Source of the DNA: DASSBG01 sp963800395
GTDB taxonomy: Bacteria; Pseudomonadota; Gammaproteobacteria; Xanthomonadales; Rhodanobacteraceae
NCBI GenBank assembly: GCA_963800395.1
Contig: CAWDBD010000028.1
Coordinates: 62,001-126,000, forward strand
Reading direction: 5' to 3'
DNA length: 64,000 nucleotides
In this document: piece after piece, positions 24,904-33,708 of the stretch
Numbering within the stretch: position 1 is the stretch's first letter
Layout of the letters: every line of letters begins with the position of its first letter
The notes under the pieces: model-generated
The model's input: only the letters and a program-made list of their open reading frames with translations
The model's database searches: none
Told to the model about the DNA's origin: nothing
Translations under genes and position numbers: made by a program

Positions 24904-25746
24904 TCACTTGGCATTGTCCTGGGGGTTGTTGCCCAGTCGCTGGGTGACGCGGTCGAGAATCATGGCCAGGATCACGATGGCGATGCCCGATTCGAAACCC
25001 TTGCCGGGTTCCAGCCGCTGGATGGCACGCCAAACCTCGCCACCCAGGCCCCCGGCGCCAATCATGGCCGCGATCACTACCATCGACAGCGCCAGCATGA
25101 TGGTCTGGTTGATGCCGGCCATGATTGTCGGCACGGCCATGGGCAGCTGTACCTTGAAAAGCTTCTGCTTGCGTGAGGAGCCGAAGGCATCAGCCGCTTC
25201 GATCAGGTCCGGCGGAACCTGCTTGATGCCCAGGGCAGTGAGGCGAATGGTCGGTGGTGTGGCAAAAATCACGGTTGCGACGCTGGCCGAAACGGCTCCC
25301 AGGCCAAAAAACGGGATCGCCGGAATCAGGTACACGAATGCCGGCATGGTCTGCATCAGATCCAGGATCGGCATGACTACCTTCGATGTGCGCTTGCTCA
25401 GCGCAGCTGCGATACCCAGCGGCAAACCGATGGCCGCTGCAATGCAGGTGGAGATCAGCACCAGGGTGAAGGTCTCGATGGTGGCTTCCCACAGGCGCAG
25501 GTTCCACAGAAAGAGCAGGCCGGCGGCAGAGCCGATAGCCACACGGATCCCTGCTGCACGCCACGCTGCAATCGCGACAATCAGGATCAGAATCCAGGGC
25601 GGCAGCCACAACAGGCCGTGCACCATGCCGTCGATGATCCCGGATATGAAGTGGCTGAGCGCCTTGGTCAGGAATGCGAAATTGTGTGTCAGCCAGTCGA
25701 GGCCAACGTCGATGATGTGCGCCAGGGGAAACTTCGGAATAGTCAT
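24904..25746 (-). CDS. proW: Glycine betaine-type ABC transporter permease
   Basis: Inner-membrane permease of 280 residues with about six or seven transmembrane helices. The binding-protein-dependent transport motif that contacts the ATPase is ALGIKQVPPDLIEAADAFG, followed by LPMAVPTIMAGINQTIMLALSMVVIAAMIGAGGLG, typical of ProW/OpuAB. The start overlaps the proV stop (ATGA) and proX follows. Confidence 0.92.
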   Translation of the reverse strand: MTIPKFPLAHIIDVGLDWLTHNFAFLTKALSHFISGIIDGMVHGLLWLPPWILILIVAIAAWRAAGIRVAIGSAAGLLFLWNLRLWEATIETFTLVLISTCIAAAIGLPLGIAAALSKRTSKVVMPILDLMQTMPAFVYLIPAIPFFGLGAVSASVATVIFATPPTIRLTALGIKQVPPDLIEAADAFGSSRKQKLFKVQLPMAVPTIMAGINQTIMLALSMVVIAAMIGAGGLGGEVWRAIQRLEPGKGFESGIAIVILAMILDRVTQRLGNNPQDNAK

Positions 25747-26972
25747 GCCGCATCGCTCCTGCGTTCGGACTCGGGCTCTTCGGCAGGCGTGCCCATATCC
25801 GGGCTTTCGGCCAGCGCCGACAGCACGCTGGCGCGGGTCACCACGCCCAGCACCTTGTTGTCCTCGTCAACAACCGGCACGGACCACCGCCAATCGGCCA
25901 GCACATTGAAGGTTTGCAGCAGGGTATCGTCGCCCTTGACCGACGGGGTTTCCTCGATCAGCGATTCGATCGTCTCCATGTTGTTCCTGGCGGCCTTGTC
26001 GGCCTGGTCGATGCTGATGGAACCGAGCAGGCTGTAATCGCGCTTGACCACCAACAGGCTGCCAACATCTTCATCACGCATCTTGTGCAGTACAGTTCGT
26101 GGGCCATCGTTGGAAAAGGCCACCACACGCGCCCGGCTCATGATCGCCCGAGCTGTGAGTACCCGCGACATGTCGACGTTCTCGACGAAGCGCTCGACGT
26201 AGGCATTGGCCGGGCTGTGCAGTATGTCTTCCGGGGTGCCGATCTGTACCACACGGCCGTCCTTCATCAGCACGATCCGGTCGCCGACCTGCAGCGCTTC
26301 GTCCAGATCATGGGTGATGAACACGATGGTTTTCTTCATGCGCTGCTGCAGGGCGATGATCTCGTGCTGCATGTCGCGCCGGATCAGCGGATCGAGCGCG
26401 CTGAAGGCCTCGTCCATCAGCAAGATGTCCGGTCCCACGGCGAGCGCGCGGGCCAGGCCGACACGCTGCTGCATGCCGCCACTGAGCTGCCCGGGGTAGG
26501 AGTCCGACCAGCCTTTCAGACCCACCAGTTCCAGCGATTCATTGGCGCGGCGCCGACGTTCCTCCACGTCCACGCCCTGGATTTCCAGGCCGTAGGCGGC
26601 GTTGTCGACGACGGTGCGATGCGGAAACAGCGCGAAATGCTGGAACACCATGCTGATCTTGTGCTGGCGCAGCTTCAGAAGCTCTTGCGAGTCGTATTGG
26701 GTGATGTCCTCGTCATCAATGTAGATGTGCCCACGGGTCGGCTTGTTGAGCAGGTTGAGGCATCGGATCAAGGTCGATTTGCCGCTGCCACTCAGACCCA
26801 TCACCACCAGAAACTCGCCCTCGGCAACTTCGAACGAAACGTCCGCACAACCGACCGCGTGTCCGGTCTCGCGAATCTCGCTGTTGCTTTTGCCGTTGTC
26901 GAGCATCTCCAGACCTCGCCCGGGATGCGGCCCGAAGACCTTGGTAACGCCATCGAGTCTGATTTTCGCCAT
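25743..26972 (-). CDS. proV: Glycine betaine-type ABC transporter ATPase with CBS domains
   Basis: ATPase of 409 residues. The ABC domain has Walker A GLSGSGKST, the Q-loop VFQHFALFPHRTV, signature LSGGMQQRVGLARAL and Walker B ILLMDEAFSALDP. Two C-terminal CBS domains follow (about 290-390; GSLLVVKRDYSLLGSISID and SVPVVDEDNKVLGVVTRASVL); in OpuA these sense ionic strength. The start is the ATG before AKIRLDGVTKVFG; 17 further upstream in-frame residues are unlike the family. It is the first gene of the proVWX-porin run. The 277-bp spacer to ackA holds no promoter that I could identify with confidence. Confidence 0.93.
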   Translation of the reverse strand: MAKIRLDGVTKVFGPHPGRGLEMLDNGKSNSEIRETGHAVGCADVSFEVAEGEFLVVMGLSGSGKSTLIRCLNLLNKPTRGHIYIDDEDITQYDSQELLKLRQHKISMVFQHFALFPHRTVVDNAAYGLEIQGVDVEERRRRANESLELVGLKGWSDSYPGQLSGGMQQRVGLARALAVGPDILLMDEAFSALDPLIRRDMQHEIIALQQRMKKTIVFITHDLDEALQVGDRIVLMKDGRVVQIGTPEDILHSPANAYVERFVENVDMSRVLTARAIMSRARVVAFSNDGPRTVLHKMRDEDVGSLLVVKRDYSLLGSISIDQADKAARNNMETIESLIEETPSVKGDDTLLQTFNVLADWRWSVPVVDEDNKVLGVVTRASVLSALAESPDMGTPAEEPESERRSDAA

Positions 26973-27249
26973 CGCTCGTCCCCTGTTTGGATATCGACCG
27001 GACTGCTGGTCAAGGGCCGGCAACCGGCGGGCATGAACCGTTGCGACGGTTGCGGATTGCGAATGCCGTCGACCCAGGAAAGATAGGTTTGAACTATCAC
27101 CCTAATCGAATGTTGGGCGAGTCTCAAATCGGTCGACGTGCCGACCGGCCCGGTGATCGCTGCCGATTGCTGCGTTCCGGCGCGCCGCGTAGGGCCGCCC
27201 GTGAACGCGGATCACGACGGCCTGAAAGGCCTGGCGCAGAGGGTCGTTT

Positions 27250-28428
27250 TCAGCCGCTTGCTGCGCTGGCAGCGGCGGTCTGGCGGGCTATCTCGCCTTC
27301 CTCATCGGTTGCGATGACAAGCACGGAAACGGGAGATGAACCCTTGGAAATCAATGCTTTGTGAGAACTATTTAAATCAAGGTCCAAGTCGATGCCAAGC
27401 CAGCCGGCGCGAGCGCCGATGGCCGCACGCATGGCCGCCGAATGCTCGCCGATGCCTGCGGTAAAGACCAGCGCGTCGAGACCACCGAGAGCGGCGGCCA
27501 TCGAGCCGATCTCGCGCCCGGCACGATAGGCAAACAGAGCAAGCGCCTCGGCCGCCTCTTTGCTGTCGCTGGCTTCCAGTTCGCGCACATCATCACTGAT
27601 GCCCGACACGCCCAGCAGCCCGCTTTGCTCGTTCAGCATGGTATCCAGATCCGCTGCGCTCATGCCGCGCTGGCGCAGCAGATAGAGCAGGGCACCCGGA
27701 TCGATTGCACCACAGCGACGGCCCATCATCAGACCATCCAGCGCGGTCATGCCCATGGTGGTGGCCACGCTTCGCCGCGCCTGCATGGCGCACAGGCTGG
27801 CGCCATGCCCGAGGTGCGCCACGATGACGCGCCCGTCTGCCCGTTCACCAAGATACTCGGGCAAACGCCGGGCAATCGAGGCGTAGGACAGTCCGTGGAA
27901 ACCGTAGCGGATCACGCCGGCGTCAGTCTGCGATCGCGGCAGCGCGAACAGGCGCGCCAGACGCGGCTGGCCGGCGTGAAAGGCGGTGTCGAAACAGGCG
28001 ACCTGCGGGCACGTCGGCCAGCGCTGCGCAACGGCCCGGATGGCAGCGAGGTTGTGTGGTTGATGGTTGGGTGCCAGCGGGCACAACTGCTGCAGCTGAT
28101 CGAGTACCGCTTCGTCGATACGAACGGGCTGGCTGTAGTGCGACCCGCCGTGAACCACGCGATGACCGACACTGCTGACGCTGCACGTCGACGAGCTTGC
28201 CAGTGCTTCCAGTAGCCAGTCGATTGCCGCATCCTGGGCGCTGTCCGGTGGTAGTGATGGCGCGGTGGACAGGATAGACCTGAGCATGCCGCGGGATTCG
28301 ATGGTGGCCGAGCGGCCGAGCGCGGCGACCGTGATATGGCCCAGACAATGCTGTCCGCCGCGATCGTACAGACCGGCCTTGAGGCTCGAGGAACCAATGT
28401 TGCATACCAGCAGCAGGGGCTCGCTCAT
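27250..28428 (-). CDS. ackA: Acetate kinase
   Basis: Transfers phosphate between acetyl-phosphate and ADP, yielding ATP in fermentation. The 392 residues contain the N-terminal phosphate-binding VCNIGSSSLKAGLYD, GHRVVHGG, FDTAFHAGQP, YGFHGLSYASIARRLPE, VAHLGHGASLCAM, TTMGMTALDGLMMGRRCGAIDPG and FTAGIGEHSA, all acetate-kinase signatures. The start overlaps the stop of the MaoC-Pta fusion by four bases, so the two are coupled and make an acetyl-CoA to acetate plus ATP route. A butyrate or propionate kinase is less likely from these motifs. Confidence 0.93.
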   Translation of the reverse strand: MSEPLLLVCNIGSSSLKAGLYDRGGQHCLGHITVAALGRSATIESRGMLRSILSTAPSLPPDSAQDAAIDWLLEALASSSTCSVSSVGHRVVHGGSHYSQPVRIDEAVLDQLQQLCPLAPNHQPHNLAAIRAVAQRWPTCPQVACFDTAFHAGQPRLARLFALPRSQTDAGVIRYGFHGLSYASIARRLPEYLGERADGRVIVAHLGHGASLCAMQARRSVATTMGMTALDGLMMGRRCGAIDPGALLYLLRQRGMSAADLDTMLNEQSGLLGVSGISDDVRELEASDSKEAAEALALFAYRAGREIGSMAAALGGLDALVFTAGIGEHSAAMRAAIGARAGWLGIDLDLDLNSSHKALISKGSSPVSVLVIATDEEGEIARQTAAASAASG

Positions 28429-29819
28429 GTGCTGCGCGGCGCCCGATGGTGGCTGTACAGCAGCGCCAGTGCCGCCGACGCCAATCGGGACAGCATGCCG
28501 TCGGCACGACTGGTGAGCATGATCGGCACACTCGCGCCCAGAGCGATGCCGGCAGCCTCGGCACCGGCAAGATAGATAAGCTGCTTGGCCAGCATGTTGC
28601 CTGCCTCGAGATCGGGAACGACCAGGATATCGGCGTGGCCGGCGACGGGCGAGGTGAGGTGCTTGGCGGCAGCGGCCTGGCTGGACACGGCATTGTCGAA
28701 GGCCAATGGCCCGTCCAGGATGCCACCAAGGATCTGTCCGCGTTCGGCCATCTTGCATAGCGCGGCGGCTTCTACCGTGGAGAGAATCTTCGGGTAGACG
28801 GTTTCCACCGCCGACAGCAGCGCCACCCTGGGTGCATCGATGCCAAGCGCGTGCGCCAGGTCGATGGCGTTTTGCACGATGTCGCGCTTGATGTCCAGAT
28901 CCGGCGAAATATTGATGGCGGCGTCGGTGATGAACAGCGGTTTGGGATAGCTGGGCACATCCAGCACGAACACATGGCTGATTCGCCGCTCCGTGCGCAG
29001 CCCGCTGTCGGCATCCACCACCGCCTGCATGAGCTCGTCGGTATGCAGGGCACCCTTCATCAGCGCCTCCACTTCGCCGTGACGCGCCATCTCCACTGCG
29101 CGCGCCGCGGCAGCGTGGCTGTGCGGCACATCGACCAGTTCGATCCCGGTCAGATCAAGACCCGATTCTTCGGCTGCAGCCTCGATCCGCGCACGCGGCC
29201 CGACCAGCAGCGGCTCGATCAGCTGTTGCGACCGCGCCTCGAGCGCACCGCGCAATGAAAGCTCATCACACGGATGCACTACCGCCGTGCGCAAGGCGGG
29301 CAGGGTGCGCGTCGCCTCGATCAAGCGGTCGTAGCGCGCCCCGCGTTCGTGCAGGTGCACTTCGGGCAGCAGGGCACGCGGCCTGCGCACCTTCTTTTCC
29401 GGTGCAATCACTTCGGCGCGGCCGTCAATGACGGTATCCCCGGCCTGGTTGCTGCAGCGGCACTCGAGCACCACTCGCCGGTCACTGGCATGCAGCTCAA
29501 GCACGGTCACGGTCACGGTGACCGTGTCGCCGATGCCCACCGGGTGGTGAAAGTGCAGCGACTGGTCCAGATAGATGGTGCCCGGTCCGGGCAGTTCGGT
29601 GCCCAGCACCGCGGAAATCAGTGCGCCGCCCCACATGCCGTGGGCAATCACGCGGTGGAACATGTCCGACTTGGCGTAGTCGGCATCGACGTGGGCGGGA
29701 TTGACATCACCGGAGAGCACCGCAAACAGCTCGATGTCCTGCTGGCGGAGCGTCCGCGTCAACTCGGCACGGTCACCGATGGAAAGCTCCGCGAAGGTCC
29801 GGTTCTCGATGAACTGCAT
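28425..29819 (-). CDS. MaoC-domain/phosphate acetyl(butyryl)transferase fusion
   Basis: Two-domain protein of 464 residues. Residues 1-140 are a MaoC-like hotdog domain (DVNPAHVDADYAKSDMFHRVIAHGMWGGALISAVLG, with the catalytic Asp and His of R-hydratases). Residues about 165-460 are a phosphotransacetylase domain (VEALMKGALHTDELMQAVVD, FITDAAINISPDLD, GILDGPLAFDNAVS, ADILVVPDLEAGNMLAKQL). Databases often call such fusions bifunctional enoyl-CoA hydratase/phosphate acetyltransferase. The acyl chain is not known. With ackA it would conserve energy from acyl-CoA. It lies 46 bp after the P-type ATPase gene on the same strand. Confidence 0.88.
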   Translation of the reverse strand: MQFIENRTFAELSIGDRAELTRTLRQQDIELFAVLSGDVNPAHVDADYAKSDMFHRVIAHGMWGGALISAVLGTELPGPGTIYLDQSLHFHHPVGIGDTVTVTVTVLELHASDRRVVLECRCSNQAGDTVIDGRAEVIAPEKKVRRPRALLPEVHLHERGARYDRLIEATRTLPALRTAVVHPCDELSLRGALEARSQQLIEPLLVGPRARIEAAAEESGLDLTGIELVDVPHSHAAAARAVEMARHGEVEALMKGALHTDELMQAVVDADSGLRTERRISHVFVLDVPSYPKPLFITDAAINISPDLDIKRDIVQNAIDLAHALGIDAPRVALLSAVETVYPKILSTVEAAALCKMAERGQILGGILDGPLAFDNAVSSQAAAAKHLTSPVAGHADILVVPDLEAGNMLAKQLIYLAGAEAAGIALGASVPIMLTSRADGMLSRLASAALALLYSHHRAPRST

Positions 29820-29865
29820 GTTCGTTGGTATCCCGTGGCTGGAACGATCTCAGGTTCAGCATACG

Positions 29866-32409
29866 CTAGCCAGCCAACGGCGCACAGCGGCGGCTGCGCC
29901 AGCGTAAGTATGCAAAAAACACGGCCTCGACCAGTGCGATCACGGCTATCGGCAACAGTATGGCGCCGGCCACATGCAGCGCGCTGGCAGAGGTGAAGTG
30001 GAACCATTGCCGCGCGGGTGGCCAGAGCAGGGCCGCTGCCAGTGCGGCAAGTGCCATGACCACCACCGTCCACATGGCAGGATTGCGCGCTCCTACCTGG
30101 CCGAAGCGCGCGCGATTGGCAAAAATCAGGGCGAGGTTGCCCGTAACCAGGCTGGTGAAGCTGAGGCTGGCGATCTGCGCCGTTTGCAGTCCCATGGCTG
30201 TGGCAAGCAGATACACCATGGTCGTGCCCAGTGCGGCAGCCAGTCCCAGGCCCAGACCGGCGATCAGGGCACGGAAGTTCAGCAAATGACCGCGCGGGTC
30301 GCGGGGCGGCCGGCGCATGATGTCTGCGGCTGCCGGTTCGCGCTCGAACGCTATTGCACAGGCCGGATCGATGATCAGTTCCAGAAAGACCACATGGATC
30401 GGCAACAGCACCATTGGCGCGCCGAGCAACAGCGGCAGCAATGCCAGGCCCGTGATCGGCACATGCACGGCGAGCACATAGCGCACCGCATGGACCAGGT
30501 TGTCATAGATGCGCCGGCCCTCGCGAATGGCGCCGATCACACTGACAAAATTGTCATCCAGCAGCACCACCGAGGCTGCCTCGCGTGCCACGTCGGTACC
30601 GCGTTCACCCATGGCAATGCCGACATCAGCCTGCATCAGGGCCGGGGCATCGTTGACCCCATCGCCGGTCATCGCCACCACCTCGTGCTGTGCACGCAAG
30701 GCTCGCACCAGGCGCAGCTTGTGTTCCGGCCGCACGCGGGCAAAGACGCTGCTGCTCGCGACACAGTGTTCGAGTGCGGCATCGTCCATGCTGTCGATGT
30801 CCGCACCAAGCACCACATCGCTGCTGCCTTCCAGACCAGCCGCGGCGGCCACGGCTTTGGCGGTTTCGACGTGATCGCCGGTCAGCATGATCACCCGCAC
30901 CCCGGCAGTACGCGCTTCGGCAATGGCGGCCGGAACGCCGTCCCGCAACGGGTCGGCGAAGCCGACAAGGCCCAGCCACTGCCAATGCATGTCTCTCGGG
31001 TCTTCGGGCAGGGGCTGGTCCGATGTGTCCGGCCAGCGCGCCCGTGCCACCCCGAGCACGCGCAGACCGGCAGCCGCCATGTCTGCCGTGTTTTGTTCCA
31101 TCAGCTTCAGTTCTGCTGGCGCGAGTTGGCACGCGGCGGCCACGCTCTCGGGCGCTCCCTTGCATGCGAGCAGCAGATCGGCATTTGCGGGCGTGCGCCA
31201 GGCATGGGCCGTGAAAGGGCGGGTCGCTTCCAACGGGTACTCGCGCACGCGCGCCCAGCCATCGATCGATCGTGCCACGGGCATGCCGGTTTGCTTCACG
31301 TGCAGGGCGCGATCCATCGGGTCGTAGGGCTGGTCGTCGCTGGCCAGGCAGGCATGCTGCAGCAACTGCTCTTCCGGATTGCCGTCGTCCGCCGCAGGCG
31401 CAGGCACCAGTTGCTCGACACGCATGCGGTTTTCGGTCAGTGTGCCGGTCTTGTCCACGCACAGCACGGTGATCGAACCCAGGGCCTCCACCGCCGGCAC
31501 GGTGCGGACCAGTGCCTTTTTCCGGGCCAGGCGGGCAGCACCCAGGGCCAGGAATACGCTCAACACCACCGGAAACTCCTCGGGAATATTCGATATCGCA
31601 AGAGTGATGCCGGCGAGCAATGCCTGCAGCCAGTCGCCGCGCTGAACACCGAAAAGCACAACCACCACCAGGCAGGACACCAACGCAAGCGCGCCGAAAC
31701 GCATGACCACCTTGCTCATCTCGCGCTGCAGCGGAGAGCGCTCGCGCGCCACCCCGGCCAGGCTGATCCCGATCCGGCCGATCGCCGTGCGCGACCCGGT
31801 GGCCACCACCCGGGCCAGGGCATGGCCGCGTACCATCAAGGTGCCGGCCTGGACCAGAGCTGCGTCTTCCTCGCTGGCCGAATGACGCACGGGCACCGAT
31901 TCACCACTGAGCAGGGATTCGTCTAGCGCCACATCGGCAGACTCGATCAGCTGCGCATCGGCCGGTACGCGATCACCGGCGGCCAGCAGGATCAGGTCAT
32001 CGATGACGAGCTCACGCGCCGGCAACAGGTGCTGCTGCCCGTCACGAATAGTGCGCGCCCGCGGACTGCCCAGCTCGCGCAGCGCCTCCAGCGCGTGTTC
32101 GGATTTGCCCTCCTGGTAGAAACTCATGCCGATGACGGCCACGACGGAAAAGGCCAGGACCGCTGCTTCTATGGGGTCCCCCAGAACCCAGTAGAGCACC
32201 GATGCAGCAAGCAGCAGGAGCACTGTAGGCTCGCGCAGCAGGAGGAGCAGCGCCGTCCACGCACCGCGACGGCGCCGCCGGGTCAGGGTGTTGGGCCCAT
32301 CACGCTGCAGGCGGCTGGTCGCCTGTGCGCTGCTCAATCCCTGCCTTGCGTGCGCCGCTGCCGCCTGAGGTGACTGCGTGTCGGATGTCGAGGGGTGGGT
32401 AGCAGGCAT
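29866..32409 (-). CDS. P-type cation-translocating ATPase (P2-like)
   Basis: Integral membrane ATPase of 847 residues. Order: N-terminal cytoplasmic segment (LSSAQATSRLQRDGPN), membrane helices 1-2, actuator loop with LLSGESVPV, TM3-4 with the ion-binding motif IPEEFP (276-280), the phosphorylation site DKTGT with Asp319, the nucleotide domain with KGAPE, then MLTGDH, GDGVNDAPAL and a further set of C-terminal helices. The P2 layout suggests Ca2+, Na+ or K+ rather than heavy metals, because no CPC or N-terminal CXXC metal-binding domain is present. PEEFP differs from the PEGLP of SERCA-type pumps, so specificity is open. It lies downstream of the N-ATPase operon on the same strand. Confidence 0.88.
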   Translation of the reverse strand: MPATHPSTSDTQSPQAAAAHARQGLSSAQATSRLQRDGPNTLTRRRRRGAWTALLLLLREPTVLLLLAASVLYWVLGDPIEAAVLAFSVVAVIGMSFYQEGKSEHALEALRELGSPRARTIRDGQQHLLPARELVIDDLILLAAGDRVPADAQLIESADVALDESLLSGESVPVRHSASEEDAALVQAGTLMVRGHALARVVATGSRTAIGRIGISLAGVARERSPLQREMSKVVMRFGALALVSCLVVVVLFGVQRGDWLQALLAGITLAISNIPEEFPVVLSVFLALGAARLARKKALVRTVPAVEALGSITVLCVDKTGTLTENRMRVEQLVPAPAADDGNPEEQLLQHACLASDDQPYDPMDRALHVKQTGMPVARSIDGWARVREYPLEATRPFTAHAWRTPANADLLLACKGAPESVAAACQLAPAELKLMEQNTADMAAAGLRVLGVARARWPDTSDQPLPEDPRDMHWQWLGLVGFADPLRDGVPAAIAEARTAGVRVIMLTGDHVETAKAVAAAAGLEGSSDVVLGADIDSMDDAALEHCVASSSVFARVRPEHKLRLVRALRAQHEVVAMTGDGVNDAPALMQADVGIAMGERGTDVAREAASVVLLDDNFVSVIGAIREGRRIYDNLVHAVRYVLAVHVPITGLALLPLLLGAPMVLLPIHVVFLELIIDPACAIAFEREPAAADIMRRPPRDPRGHLLNFRALIAGLGLGLAAALGTTMVYLLATAMGLQTAQIASLSFTSLVTGNLALIFANRARFGQVGARNPAMWTVVVMALAALAAALLWPPARQWFHFTSASALHVAGAILLPIAVIALVEAVFFAYLRWRSRRCAPLAG

Positions 32410-32715
32410 GTTTCACTTGATCCTTCAGGTGTGGCCGGAACCGTGAGCAGGATTGGATTGAGTTCGCGCTGACCTGCCAGTCCCGGTTGCTGCGTGTCGC
32501 GGAATGAGCACTCGGCTTCAGTCTACTCCGCTGCGGGCCAAAGGCACTCCTCGCGGCACCGGTGGATTGCAGCGGGCGTTACGCCAACAAACCCGTGCGG
32601 AGCGTGCCTGGTTGCGGCTAGTGCCTGGCCAATTTGCAGCTGCAACATGTGTGGATCAAATACATCACCCTGCTCAACGGCCTGGTAATGGCCTTGGGAA
32701 TAGCAACTGCAGATC
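32410..32715. other. Spacer between atpG and the P-type ATPase gene
   Basis: I see no supported gene, terminator with T-tract or convincing promoter in these 306 bp. Short readings on both strands lack family resemblance. Confidence 0.5.
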
Positions 32716-33708
32716 TCAGGTTTCGTGCGGATCATGAACAGGGCGCACGTCAAGGTGATGTCCCCTGTCTGTCCCAGCAGTTGCGAGCTGGTCGCGCTTG
32801 CGTTTTTCACGGTCTTTCAGCGCCTCGAAGCCGATGATGACATCAAGCAGTTCGGTGGTGATCTCGTCTTGTCGTACAGCGCGGGTTTCTGCCGTCAGTT
32901 CCTCCAGCCGCTCCGACACCGATTTCTCGGCCTGCTGCATTCGCGCCAGACGTGCGGCATTTTCGGTCACCAGCGCCTCGGCGGCAGCGCGGAACAGGCT
33001 TGCGAACAGGTAACCGCGGATCAGCGCAGCCAGCAGCGTGGAGGCGGGCAGGGTGGATTGTGGCAGGCTGCGTGATTGCCAGGGCCGGGTGGCCAGGTCG
33101 TCTGTCAGTTCTGGGTCAAGTGGAAGCAGAGCTTGCGTCACAGGCACTTGCTGGCCATTGGCGCTGCGCCGGGAATAGGCCAAAACTACGGCAGGCGGCT
33201 CCAGATTCCCGCCTCGCCGGATCTCGTCCAGCCGCGTTACCAGCAGTGCGGCCAGCCGGCCCAGACCATCGGTCGTAGTGGGGGATAGCAGCGTCGTCCC
33301 GGGTACCATTCCCAGCCCGACCAGCGCGTCTTCCATCTGTGCACCGACACAGATGATTTGCGCCGCGTCGGGGCTGTCCATCTTGCCCGCATGGCGCGAA
33401 ACCTCAGTGGCGATCACCTCGTTGTAGTTTCCGCACAGTCCATGGTCGGACCCGAAAACCACGATCACATGATCGGTGACGACCCGTGGCGCGGGGGGCA
33501 GCGGCCCGTGCTGCTGCACGAAGGCATGCAGACCCTCCAGTACGGTGGCGCGATAGGCGCCGATGGCGCGGGAGGCCTGCTCATAAGGGTTGGCATTGAT
33601 CACCGACATGGTTTTCATCGTGCGCACGATGCCGCCGATGCTGCGCAGCGTTTCGCTCCGGCGGGTCAGGACCTCAAGCGTCTCGGTCACGATTTCCCTC
33701 CGTTCCAT
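32716..33708 (-). CDS. atpG: N-ATPase gamma subunit
   Basis: Central stalk subunit, 330 residues, divergent from F-type gamma. The N-terminal helix has the family pattern ETLRSIGGIVRTMKTMSVINANPYEQA, a middle Rossmann-like domain has HVIVVFGSDHGLCGNYNEVI, and the C-terminal helix has RMQQAEKSVSERLEEL. It is the last gene of the nine-gene operon atpDCQRBEFAG. The ATG used overlaps atpA by 35 bp; a GTG at 33690 would shorten the overlap to 17 bp. Confidence 0.88.
   Translation of the reverse strand: MERREIVTETLEVLTRRSETLRSIGGIVRTMKTMSVINANPYEQASRAIGAYRATVLEGLHAFVQQHGPLPPAPRVVTDHVIVVFGSDHGLCGNYNEVIATEVSRHAGKMDSPDAAQIICVGAQMEDALVGLGMVPGTTLLSPTTTDGLGRLAALLVTRLDEIRRGGNLEPPAVVLAYSRRSANGQQVPVTQALLPLDPELTDDLATRPWQSRSLPQSTLPASTLLAALIRGYLFASLFRAAAEALVTENAARLARMQQAEKSVSERLEELTAETRAVRQDEITTELLDVIIGFEALKDREKRKRDQLATAGTDRGHHLDVRPVHDPHET

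Noticed and set aside
29274..31926. Long plus-strand frames opposite the MaoC-Pta and P-type ATPase genes
   Set aside because: High GC gives long antisense frames here; they lack motifs, while the minus-strand genes carry complete family signatures.
32504..32737. Reading with LRQQTRAERAWLRL, reminiscent of DUF559 nucleases
   Set aside because: The resemblance covers about 15 residues only, the rest does not fit, and the frame runs antisense into the end of atpG.
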